From NCBI GenBank assembly GCA_031254645.1, contig JAIRUA010000023.1, forward strand, positions 88,613 to 152,612: a stretch of DNA of 64,000 nt, given 5' to 3'. Below, one piece after another: positions 34,024 through 42,426 of this stretch. The position numbers were made by a program, and so were the translations under genes. This DNA is from Dysgonamonadaceae bacterium. Lineage in GTDB: Bacteria > Bacteroidota > Bacteroidia > Bacteroidales > Dysgonomonadaceae. The notes beneath the pieces were generated by a model, which was not told the DNA's origin, did not search any database, and was given only the letters and a program-made list of their open reading frames with translations. Within the stretch, counting starts at the first letter, position 1, and the number at the start of each line of letters is the position of its first letter.

Positions 34024-36534
34024 ATGGCAAAAAGAAAAAGAATAATCAGAAAAAAAACTTCTTCTTCAAGAGGGAAAAAATACAGGTTTATCGAATTTAT
34101 CAAAAGTGATCGCACACAATTTATTTTCGGCTTGATTGTGGCTTTCGCAGGACTTTTTATGTTGTTGGCAATCGTTTCGTTTTTCTTTACGGGAGCGGCT
34201 GACCAAAGCAAGGTATTGAACAGGTCGTTTTTCGAACTGATTCGTGATAAAGACTTAGAAGTGAACAATTGGATAGGCGCGGGCGGCGCGTCTATTGCCG
34301 AATCGTTGGTAAACGGTGGTTTCGGTGTGTTTTCCGTACTCATTCCGATGTTTATTTCGTATATCGGGCTGCGGATAATGAAGGTGTCGAATTTCCGTTT
34401 TTACAAAGCTTTCTTCTTTTTGGCATATGGACTTATTTGTGGTTCAATTGCGAGCGCGTTTTTGCTCAACAGATTGTTTCCGCAAAGTCATATCAATTGG
34501 GGCGGTGCGCACGGCACACATATTGAATCAGTATTGAGAGAAAGTATTGGAGCCTTGGGTGTTTTGTTGCTCATACTTTTATTTATTGTGGTTATTCTGC
34601 TGCTTTTCCGCAGAAGTTTGGTGTATAAATTTCAAACATGGTTGGTAGATGTCTTTTCGTCTGTAAAAAAAGAAGAAAGCGATGATGATAACGAACAGGA
34701 AAAGGGAGATTTGATAGAACCTGAACCAAAAGAGAAGAAAAAAACTTTTATTTCAACGTTATTCAAGAAGAAAGAATCGGAAGTGTCTGAAATAAGCAAA
34801 GATTCAGAAGAGAAAATACCTGTTTTGCCCAACACACCAACACCATTACAAGAAAAATGGGAAAAAGAAAAACCAAAGCAAAATGATTTTGAGATAATTG
34901 TACCCAAAGACGAAGAATTTGTTCCCATTCCACAACCCGAAACAATGGAAATAAAAACATCTGTTATCGAAAACGAAATACCGGATAAAGAAACTTCTGA
35001 AAATGAAGACATTTCAACAGAAATGGAGGATTACGACCCGCGTAAAGATCTCTCTACATTCGAATTTCCGAAAATGGATTTGCTGATAGCGCACAGTACA
35101 GGCGAGAAAGCAGTGGATATGGAGGAGCAAATGGAAAATAAGAATAAGATTATCGCTACGTTGCGTAATTACGGAATCGAAATCACATCCATTAAAGCCA
35201 CTGTTGGACCAACAATTACATTATACGAAATTGTTCCGCAAGCAGGAGTACGTATTTCTAAAATCCGCAATTTGGAAGACGACATTGCACTAAGCCTTTC
35301 GGCGTTAGGTATTCGTATTATTGCACCGATGCCGGGAAAAGGAACTATCGGTATCGAAGTGCCAAACAAAGATCCACAAATTGTATCGATGCAATCGGTG
35401 GTTTCGTCGAAAAAATTTCAAGAATCTACTGCTGATTTACCTGTTGCACTAGGTAAAACAATTACAAATGAGGTGTTTATCTTCGATCTCGCCAAAATGC
35501 CGCACTTGCTCGTTGCCGGTGCAACAGGGCAGGGTAAATCGGTAGGTCTGAATGCTATTATCACATCGTTGCTGTACAAAAAACACCCATCGGAAATAAA
35601 AATGGTGCTTGTGGATCCGAAAATGGTGGAATTTAATATTTATTCCACTATCGAAAAGCATTATCTCGCCAAACTTCCCGACCAAGAAAAAGCGATCATT
35701 ACCGATGTTAGCAAAGTAACGGAAACGTTAAATTCACTCACAAAAGAGATGGACGACCGTTACGAATTGTTGATGAAAGCAAGTGTGCGTACAATCAAAG
35801 AGTACAACGAAAAATTTGTTAAACGCCGCTTGAATCCAAACAACGGACACCGCTATATGCCATACATTGTGGTCGTTATCGATGAGTTTGGCGATTTGAT
35901 TATGACCGCCGGAAAAGAAATCGAAATGCCCATTGCTCGCATCGCACAAAAAGCGCGTGCGGTGGGAATGCATATGATTATCGCCACGCAACGCCCTACA
36001 ACAAATATCATCACGGGAACGATTAAAGCGAATTTTCCTGCACGGATGGCTTTCCGCGTAACGTCGCAAATTGATTCGCGCACTATTCTTGATATGAGCG
36101 GCGCCAATCAACTTATCGGTCGTGGCGATATGCTTTTTTCGCAAGGAAGCAGCCTTATTCGTATTCAATGTGCGTTTGTGGATACGCCCGAAGTGGAAGA
36201 AATTTCAAAATATATTGGTACACAGCGTGGTTACGAAACTGCACACCCTCTTCCCGAAGTACAATTAGCAACTGGTGACGACCAAATGAGTTCGGTGGAT
36301 ATGAACGATCGCGATTCACTTTTCGACGAAGCGGCACGTCTTATCGTGATGCAACAACAAGGCTCTACATCACTCATTCAGCGTAAGTTTTCTATCGGCT
36401 ACAATCGTGCTGGAAGATTGATGGATCAAATCGAAAGAGCCGGTATTGTAGGTCCGGCACAAGGAAGTAAACCGCGTGAGGTATATATTTCTGATGAATA
36501 TTCGTTGGAAAAATTGTTGGATTCGTTAAAGTAG
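34024..36534 (+). CDS. ftsK: DNA translocase FtsK/SpoIIIE
   Basis: An 836-residue protein. A basic N-terminus is followed by four or five membrane helices (about 40-205), a charged linker rich in Glu, Lys and Pro (about 210-345), the alpha/beta motor domain with Walker A LLVAGATGQGKSVG and Walker B YIVVVIDEFGDLI, and the C-terminal winged-helix gamma domain (about 755-820, AARLIVMQQQGSTSLIQRKF) that reads orienting DNA sequences. It pumps chromosome ends through the closing septum and activates XerCD at dif. Transcribed alone; the stop codon lies within the inverted repeat at 36533-36598. Confidence 0.96.
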   Translation: MAKRKRIIRKKTSSSRGKKYRFIEFIKSDRTQFIFGLIVAFAGLFMLLAIVSFFFTGAADQSKVLNRSFFELIRDKDLEVNNWIGAGGASIAESLVNGGFGVFSVLIPMFISYIGLRIMKVSNFRFYKAFFFLAYGLICGSIASAFLLNRLFPQSHINWGGAHGTHIESVLRESIGALGVLLLILLFIVVILLLFRRSLVYKFQTWLVDVFSSVKKEESDDDNEQEKGDLIEPEPKEKKKTFISTLFKKKESEVSEISKDSEEKIPVLPNTPTPLQEKWEKEKPKQNDFEIIVPKDEEFVPIPQPETMEIKTSVIENEIPDKETSENEDISTEMEDYDPRKDLSTFEFPKMDLLIAHSTGEKAVDMEEQMENKNKIIATLRNYGIEITSIKATVGPTITLYEIVPQAGVRISKIRNLEDDIALSLSALGIRIIAPMPGKGTIGIEVPNKDPQIVSMQSVVSSKKFQESTADLPVALGKTITNEVFIFDLAKMPHLLVAGATGQGKSVGLNAIITSLLYKKHPSEIKMVLVDPKMVEFNIYSTIEKHYLAKLPDQEKAIITDVSKVTETLNSLTKEMDDRYELLMKASVRTIKEYNEKFVKRRLNPNNGHRYMPYIVVVIDEFGDLIMTAGKEIEMPIARIAQKARAVGMHMIIATQRPTTNIITGTIKANFPARMAFRVTSQIDSRTILDMSGANQLIGRGDMLFSQGSSLIRIQCAFVDTPEVEEISKYIGTQRGYETAHPLPEVQLATGDDQMSSVDMNDRDSLFDEAARLIVMQQQGSTSLIQRKFSIGYNRAGRLMDQIERAGIVGPAQGSKPREVYISDEYSLEKLLDSLK

Positions 36535-36598
36535 TTTTATAGTTCGATAGTTTCATAGTTTTATAGCACAGGCTATGAAGCTATCGAACTATAAAACT
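36533..36598. terminator. 26-base inverted repeat at the convergent ftsK/rluA-type gene ends
   Basis: 36533-36558 and 36573-36598 are reverse complements with one mismatch (words TTTTATAGTTCGATAG). The left arm includes the last bases of the ftsK stop codon. AT-rich, with no GC stem and T run, so termination is likely but not certain; a repeat element is equally possible. Confidence 0.6.
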
Positions 36599-36603
36599 AT
36601 CAA

Positions 36604-37275
36604 CTATCGGACTAAAAAAGCCTTCCACAAATTATCCTCTGGCACAGGCGCAACTACTGATATTTTTTCTTTCGAAACAGGATGAATAAATGAAATCGTG
36701 CGAGCGTGCAACGAAATACTGCCATCGGGATTCGAACGTTCCGCGCCGTATTTCAAATCGCCTTTTATCGGACAGCCGATTTTTGCCAATTGGCAACGAA
36801 TTTGGTGATGTCGCCCTGTTTCTAAATTGATTTCTAATAAGTTGTATTTATCTGACGAGGCGATATGTTTATAATGCAATGTCGCTTTTTTTGTTTTCGG
36901 TTTTTCGGTATCGTAGGCAGTCGATTTGTTTGTTTTTTCAGTCTTTATTAAATAATGTGTCAGCGAACCTGTTTCGTGTGTCGGGTGATTTTTCACGATT
37001 GCCCAATAGGTTTTATCTACTTCGCCATTGCGAAACATTTCGTTGAGACGCGACAGCGCTTTACTTGTTTTGGCAAACACTACCACACCGCTTGTTGGAC
37101 GGTCGAGACGATGCGTAACACCGCAAAACACATTTCCGGGTTTGTGATATTTTTCTTTCAGATATGTTTTTATGATATCCGAAAGCGGTTTATCGCCTGT
37201 TTTGTCGCCTTGTACAATTTCGCCCGGCGCTTTGTTGACGATAATGAGATGATTGTCTTCGTATAGAACGTTCAT
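36604..37275 (-). CDS. RluA-family pseudouridine synthase
   Basis: A 223-residue enzyme that converts uridine to pseudouridine in rRNA or tRNA. The catalytic motif THRLDRPTSG (Asp58) and the downstream ETGRHHQIRCQLA segment are diagnostic. It has no S4 domain, as in the short RluA/TruC-like members; the target RNA is unknown. Transcribed on the minus strand after fabG, from which it is separated by an inverted repeat (37277-37358). Confidence 0.92.
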   Translation of the reverse strand: MNVLYEDNHLIIVNKAPGEIVQGDKTGDKPLSDIIKTYLKEKYHKPGNVFCGVTHRLDRPTSGVVVFAKTSKALSRLNEMFRNGEVDKTYWAIVKNHPTHETGSLTHYLIKTEKTNKSTAYDTEKPKTKKATLHYKHIASSDKYNLLEINLETGRHHQIRCQLAKIGCPIKGDLKYGAERSNPDGSISLHARTISFIHPVSKEKISVVAPVPEDNLWKAFLVR

Positions 37276-37276
37276 A

Positions 37277-37358
37277 AATTTACGATTTTAGATTTTAGAT
37301 TTACGATTGAATTTACGAAACCTGCAAATCTAAAATCGTAAATCTAAAATCGTAAATT
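37277..37358. repeat. AT-rich inverted repeat between fabG and the RluA-type gene
   Basis: AATTTACGATTTTAGATT (37277-37294) is the exact reverse complement of 37341-37358; the words AATCTAAAATCGTAA recur between them. It starts right after the start codon side of the RluA-type gene and may attenuate read-through from fabG. Confidence 0.75.
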
Positions 37359-37359
37359 C

Positions 37360-38106
37360 TTACATATTCATCCCACCACACACGCAAATCACTTGTCCAC
37401 TCACGTATGAAGACAGGTCTGACGCAAGAAAAAGCGTAGTGTTAGCCACATCTTCCGGTGTGCCGCCTCTACGCATTGGGATTTGTTTTGCCCACTCGTT
37501 GCGCACCTCTTCCGACAATTGTCCGGTCATTTCGGTAATGATAAATCCGGGTGCGATAGCATTTGAACGAACGCCACGTGACCCAAGTTCTTTCGCCATT
37601 GATTTTGTCAAACCAATCATTCCCGCTTTCGACGCCGAATAGTTTGACTGTCCCGCATTGCCCGAAACGCCTACCACCGAACTCATATTGATAATGCTGC
37701 CCGATTTTTGACGCATCATTATCGGTGTTACCGCGTGAACAAAGTTGAATGCCGATTTCAAGTTTACATTGATAACCAAATCCCACTGCTCTTCACTCAT
37801 ACGCATCATTAAACCGTCGCGCGTGATACCCGCGTTGTTTACTAATATGTCGATTCTACCGAAATCTTTAGCGATTTCCGCAACAACGTTTTTGGTATCT
37901 TCGAAATTGGCAGCATTTGAAGCATATCCTTTTACTTGAACGCCTAATGCGGCGATTTCAGCTTCTGTGTTTTTTGCATTTTCATCAATATTCAAATCTG
38001 TAAATGCGATGTTTGCACCTTCTGATGCCAATTTCAGCGCAATAGCTTTACCAATTCCGCGGGCGCCGCCGGTAACAACGGCTGTTTTTCCTTCTAATAG
38101 TTTCAT
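37360..38106 (-). CDS. fabG: 3-oxoacyl-[acyl-carrier-protein] reductase
   Basis: A 248-residue SDR that reduces 3-oxoacyl-ACP with NADPH in fatty-acid synthesis. Motifs: cofactor site GGARGIGKAI, NNAGITRD, and the catalytic triad Ser in NMSSVVG with YSASK. The length and the final YVSGQVICVCGGM are typical of FabG. The upstream region contains the first copy of the 139-base direct repeat. Confidence 0.93.
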   Translation of the reverse strand: MKLLEGKTAVVTGGARGIGKAIALKLASEGANIAFTDLNIDENAKNTEAEIAALGVQVKGYASNAANFEDTKNVVAEIAKDFGRIDILVNNAGITRDGLMMRMSEEQWDLVINVNLKSAFNFVHAVTPIMMRQKSGSIINMSSVVGVSGNAGQSNYSASKAGMIGLTKSMAKELGSRGVRSNAIAPGFIITEMTGQLSEEVRNEWAKQIPMRRGGTPEDVANTTLFLASDLSSYVSGQVICVCGGMNM

Positions 38107-38186
38107 TTTTGTATGTATTTTATTTTTAATGATTTCTGTTTTGTAAACTGTCTGTTTCTGACTTGCCTTTGTCTATATAAAACTCA

Positions 38187-38325
38187 CTGCAAAGATACAA
38201 CTTTCCTTTGTAAAATGAAAAACAATTTATAACTTGAGATCCCATCAAGCACGTAAACCACTATTTATTTTAAGTTATTACTCCATCGCAAAGTACGGTT
38301 TCGATAGTCAGTAATGAAATAATTG
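38187..38325. repeat. 139-base direct repeat, copy 1 (upstream of fabG)
   Basis: Aligns without gaps to 40058-40196 with only scattered mismatches; the longest shared runs include ATCCCATCAAGCACGTAA and GGTTTCGATAGTCAGTAATG. On the minus strand it contains TATCTTTG (38197-38190), the probable fabG -7 box, so the repeat carries a promoter. Confidence 0.9.
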
Positions 38326-38342
38326 ATTTTCAAGACAGCCTC

Positions 38343-40010
38343 TTACAAACCTCTAATGCGCTGATTAAGTTGTGCTTTGTAAAGTGAACGAGGCACAAGT
38401 CCCGGTTTGTTGGCACCTTCAATATATCCGGCAGACGCTTCAAACGGTCCCTGTCCTGTTATTTCGCCAATACCGCCGATACCATAGTTTTGCGCTCCCG
38501 GCGGTTTTTGAATCACTATACGTGCACCTTCCGGTACTACGCAGTTCCACGCAACGGAGTGCGCAGCAGCCCATCCGTGTGCTGTTCCCCAACTGCCACG
38601 GTTGTAAAGCCCTATGGCACGGTTAAATGTGGTTTTGCTGGCAGGATTTATTACGTGAAGATTGTCAAAAAGCAGCGCTTGCGGCCATCTTCGATGCCCC
38701 TCGTTGGTGTCGGTTGCGTTATCGCACACACAATTGAGAAACACGATTCCCGAATCAAGGCTACAGCCATTGCTGATATACGAATGACGACCGCCGTTTG
38801 CGAAACAATTTTCAAAAAGAATGAGTTGCGCTTCCTGTACGCAAAAATTATAAAAACGTGCGCCCGTACGAATACCCCGCGGCTCAACAGCACGACAATC
38901 AATAGCCGTAGAACGAGTGCTGCCGTTGCTGAACAGAATACCGGCATAAAAAAAGTGTTGCGTGGTAACACAGCGTGCCCAGCAATTTTCAACACGTCGA
39001 AAAACAATACAATCGCGGGCGTGCTCTTCGGAATCACCTCCTGCGGTTTCAATATCTACAAAGATTTTTTCAATTCCTACGTTTCGTGTTACATTCACAT
39101 CATCGAATTTTGCGACGTAGCTTTGCGAAAGTTGCCGGTTGAGATTATCGTAAACAGGAGCATCAAAAGTGATTGTGTTTCTGTTGATTGCCACAATATA
39201 ACGATGGTATCTGATGTCGATTTCGCCGGGTTGCCACACCGTATTGTTTCGGCTTCTTTCCGGAAAAGCACCACCGAAATCTACCGACGCCAGCCACGCT
39301 TTGGTAGAAGGCTGAACAATCACAACAGCATCGCCGACACAAAATTGCGAAGCGTTTTCGACATCAAGACTGTAGGCACCGACAATAACACGGGGAGTAA
39401 TCACCGATGTGCGTGTATCCGCAATTTCCGTAGCAAAGGATCCACCCCTAATGCTTTTGCCAATTTGAATAACCGGAGCGCGCAGAGTGCCGATGCGACG
39501 GATTACGGTGTTTTGGGCAGGATCGGACTCTTGCCCCGCACCGATAATTACGATACCCGATTCGCTGACGTGAATCGGACTGCTGACCGTGTAAACACCG
39601 GCTTCAAGTCTTAAAGCGCCTCGATAACCGGTGTCCGAAAGCGGAATCCTTGAAACGGCATCAATAGCCGCCTGTATGTGTTCCGTGTTATCGCCGGCTA
39701 TGGGTGAAATTGTTTTTACGACCGGAATATTCGTTGGCAACGGCACATTTCCGCCGCCATAACCGGCGTGCGAAAAATCGGGAATTGCATTGCCCGTTTT
39801 GTCCGCTACGTAAACAATAGATCCATCCGGCGTAATTTGAACAAGTTGCGATTGCCAACCGGAGCAACGAGAACTTGAATCGAGGCTGCAAGTCGGAGAT
39901 TGATAACTCGCGTTTTTTCCTCGTACTATCGAGGAGGGTGCAATTGCTAATCCGGCAGTTGCAATCGCACTTTTTTCTAAAAATTTTCTTCTTGAAATTT
40001 TCGATGCCAT
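38343..40010 (-). CDS. Tat-exported right-handed beta-helix protein (possible polysaccharide lyase)
   Basis: I start at the ATG at 40010 (555 residues), which gives a twin-arginine signal MASKISRRKFLEKSAIATAG. The N-terminal part (about 85-215) resembles the pectate-lyase-3 superfamily (NTEHIQAAIDAVS, ALRLEAGVYTVSSPIHV, IVIIGAGQ), and the rest is repetitive beta-helix with many Cys residues. Such proteins act as polysaccharide lyases or epimerases; catalytic residues cannot be assigned. It lies divergently next to the utilization locus and is flanked by 139-base direct repeats. Tat export is unusual beside the Sec and lipoprotein signals of the other locus proteins and suggests folding or cofactor binding in the cytosol. 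Confidence 0.75.
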   Translation of the reverse strand: MASKISRRKFLEKSAIATAGLAIAPSSIVRGKNASYQSPTCSLDSSSRCSGWQSQLVQITPDGSIVYVADKTGNAIPDFSHAGYGGGNVPLPTNIPVVKTISPIAGDNTEHIQAAIDAVSRIPLSDTGYRGALRLEAGVYTVSSPIHVSESGIVIIGAGQESDPAQNTVIRRIGTLRAPVIQIGKSIRGGSFATEIADTRTSVITPRVIVGAYSLDVENASQFCVGDAVVIVQPSTKAWLASVDFGGAFPERSRNNTVWQPGEIDIRYHRYIVAINRNTITFDAPVYDNLNRQLSQSYVAKFDDVNVTRNVGIEKIFVDIETAGGDSEEHARDCIVFRRVENCWARCVTTQHFFYAGILFSNGSTRSTAIDCRAVEPRGIRTGARFYNFCVQEAQLILFENCFANGGRHSYISNGCSLDSGIVFLNCVCDNATDTNEGHRRWPQALLFDNLHVINPASKTTFNRAIGLYNRGSWGTAHGWAAAHSVAWNCVVPEGARIVIQKPPGAQNYGIGGIGEITGQGPFEASAGYIEGANKPGLVPRSLYKAQLNQRIRGL

Positions 40011-40057
40011 AAGTTTTTTGTTTAGAGGTTGTTTCAAAACAGTTTCTAAATTCAATT

Positions 40058-40196
40058 CTGCAAAATTACGATTTTCCTTTGTAAAATGAAAAACAATTTA
40101 TAACTTGAGATCCCATCAAGCACGTAAGCCACTATTTATCTTGGGTTATTACCCCATCGTAAAGTACGGTTTCGATAGTCAGTAATGAAATAATTG
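40058..40196. repeat. 139-base direct repeat, copy 2 (upstream of the beta-helix gene)
   Basis: Second copy of 38187-38325. On the minus strand it holds TAATTTTG (40068-40061), a possible -7 box for the beta-helix gene. The duplicated segments thus sit before two neighbouring genes in the same orientation. Confidence 0.9.
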
Positions 40197-40487
40197 GTTC
40201 TTTAGAAACCACATAGAAGATTACCTATAGGCAGAATACCTTGATAAAATTTAAAAAGTACCTTTAAACCTTTCTGTATTTATAGCATCAAAATAGTCAA
40301 AGGGTGGAATATACTTAATACTTAATCTATCCAACTTTTGAGGGCAGTTCAAAAGAAACTTTCTTAAAGATGCTTCTTGCCATAAAAACTCATTTTCTTA
40401 ATATGCTGAATTTTATCCACTTATAATTTCTTCTTAGGATCTTATTTTATTTAACATGGCTTTTTGTGAAAAATTAACGATTTTTTT
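40197..40487. other. intergenic sequence without recognised content
   Basis: About 290 AT-rich bases between the direct repeat and the locus promoter. I see no gene, hairpin or repeat. Confidence 0.5.
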
Positions 40488-40640
40488 TTTGCGTCTAACA
40501 TCTGTTATACTACTTTTGTGCCGTGCACGTACACAGTCTTTGTTGATTCATTCAATCAGATAGGATAATATTTTTTCTTTTGTGAATGAAATCTGTCATA
40601 TTACATTTTGCGTCTGTGTACGTACACAGACCTTGTTGAT
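40488..40640 (+). promoter_or_regulatory. tandemly duplicated promoter/operator ahead of the utilization locus
   Basis: Unit 1: TTTG (40488-40491), 19 bases, TACTTTTG (40511-40518), then the near-palindrome GTGCACGTACAC (40523-40534). Unit 2, 91-93 bases later: TTTG (40579-40582), 20 bases, ACATTTTG (40603-40610), then the perfect palindrome GTGTACGTACAC (40616-40627). Both palindromes are followed by CAGnCyTTGTTGATTCAyTCA. The palindromes fall at the expected transcription starts, as expected for a repressor operator. The regulator is not in the window. The leader to the first gene is 250-350 bases. Confidence 0.65.
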
Positions 40641-40879
40641 TCACTCATTAATTGTCTAAAATGGAATATGATAACTGGTTTATTTCGATTGATTTAGAGT
40701 AATGTGGTTTAACCGTTAGCTTGTGTGCGAACAAAATAATATTTTGAGATTTTTTCTTTTGATATTGCATATAAAAAACGGTAGCAAAAAAGTAGGATGA
40801 TAAAGCTTAGATAATGATGCGCTTTTTATTAGATATACGACAAATTCAACCATAATAAATAAATTAAAAATATTCACGT

Positions 40880-42403
40880 ATGAAAAAAAATGTAAGATTA
40901 CTTTTACTCATGTTGTTTGGTGTTGCGTTCGCAATGTGCACCAATCCTGAAAGCGGAAGCGGCGAAACCAAATTCAACAAAAAGAGTGAATTGTTTTCCT
41001 TAACGGCAAATGGCAGATCGCAATTTGTGGAGCATTTTAAAACCTATCATTATGCTAATTTCGAAATGGAAGGCGAAATCAAAATCGAAATTACCAGCAC
41101 AGAAGATATTACAAAATGTGTTGTTAGCCCGTGGGTTAAAGGAATAGAGTCCGTTATAAATGGAAAAACAGCAACATTCACCCTGCCTTCAGCAGGATGG
41201 TATCTTATTGAGATAAACGAAACAGAACATTTGGCAATACTTGTGGATAAAAAGGAAGAAAATGTTCCGAGGTTATCCGACAACAATGTTGTTGATGTAA
41301 GGAAATTTGCTCAACACGACGATGAGCTTGTTCAAACAGAAGCTCTACAAAGAGCCATCAACGAAACGGCAGCAGCAGGACAAATACTTTATTTCCCTGC
41401 CGGAGTACATCGTACGGGCACGTTGACAATACCTTCCAATAGTCAAATTTATATGGCTCGCGGTGCAATGGTTATAGCTTCCGAAAACAGAGACGATTTT
41501 CCTTCAGACGGTAATAGACAAGAATCTGATGGTATAAACCAGACCACGCATAGCGGCGAGTTTATGACTTTCTCGCGTCTGATTCTCATAGAGGGCGAAA
41601 ATATCCGGATATGGGGTAGGGGGACGTTTGACGGCACCGGCACTACGCTTCGCGCACAGGGAAAACCGGCAAACCTTATTCGTATGAGAAATGCCAAAAA
41701 TGTTTTGGTAGAAGGAGTCATTTTGCGTGACCCGGCAGCGTGGAATACGCATATTTTATATAGCGAAGATATTATAATTCGCGGCGTAAAAGTGTTGAAC
41801 GATTTTACACTTGCCAACACCGACGGTTTCGATCCTGATGCATCGAAAAATGTACTTATCGAAAATAGTTTTGCCTATTGCAACGACGATAACATAGCCA
41901 TAAAAACAACAAATAACTTGGATTTGTTGCGCGACATAGAGAATATTGTTGTTCGCAATTGTGTTTTCTATACTCGAAAATCATCTCTGAAAGTAGGTAC
42001 GGAAACAAAGGGCGCAGTAATGAGAAATATTTTATTCGAAGACATTGATGTTATAGGCAGCGACAGGGCATTGGCTCTATACGCCAACGATGGTGCTCTT
42101 TTTGAAGATATCAGATGGGTAAACATACGAGTAGAACAAAATGTTCATGATTCACAACGCAGGGCTATTCAATTTAGAATTTCTAATCGTTATGGCAAGA
42201 GTAATATTCGCAATCTGCTTATCAAAGACGTTGTTTTTTATGAAGAGTTTCCGAATACATCTGACATCAGCGGACTTGATGAGAACCATACCATTGAGGG
42301 TATCGTTTTCGACAATATAACAAAAGCCGGAAAAAGAGTAAAATCTTTAGAAGATTTTCCAATACGCATCAATGAGTTTGTTAAAGACATTCAGTTTAGA
42401 TAA
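40880..42403 (+). CDS. GH28-like glycoside hydrolase, lipoprotein
   Basis: A 507-residue protein with a lipoprotein signal (VAFAMC, Cys20), an N-terminal beta-sandwich-like region (about 35-130) and a parallel beta-helix (about 138-500). The GH28 acidic residues are visible as NTDG (Asp315) and CNDDN (Asp336, Asp337), but the usual G/SHG motif is replaced by RKSSLKVGTET. GH28 enzymes hydrolyse polygalacturonan or rhamnogalacturonan by inversion, often with exo-action. It opens the plus-strand operon, 24 bases before GH2. Confidence 0.78.
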   Translation: MKKNVRLLLLMLFGVAFAMCTNPESGSGETKFNKKSELFSLTANGRSQFVEHFKTYHYANFEMEGEIKIEITSTEDITKCVVSPWVKGIESVINGKTATFTLPSAGWYLIEINETEHLAILVDKKEENVPRLSDNNVVDVRKFAQHDDELVQTEALQRAINETAAAGQILYFPAGVHRTGTLTIPSNSQIYMARGAMVIASENRDDFPSDGNRQESDGINQTTHSGEFMTFSRLILIEGENIRIWGRGTFDGTGTTLRAQGKPANLIRMRNAKNVLVEGVILRDPAAWNTHILYSEDIIIRGVKVLNDFTLANTDGFDPDASKNVLIENSFAYCNDDNIAIKTTNNLDLLRDIENIVVRNCVFYTRKSSLKVGTETKGAVMRNILFEDIDVIGSDRALALYANDGALFEDIRWVNIRVEQNVHDSQRRAIQFRISNRYGKSNIRNLLIKDVVFYEEFPNTSDISGLDENHTIEGIVFDNITKAGKRVKSLEDFPIRINEFVKDIQFR

Positions 42404-42426
42404 TTGATTTAATCGTATAAAAACGG

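Noticed and set aside
38490..39614. A 374-codon open frame on the plus strand
   Set aside because: Antisense to the Tat beta-helix gene; it has no signal or domain, whereas the opposite strand has a Tat signal and a recognisable fold.
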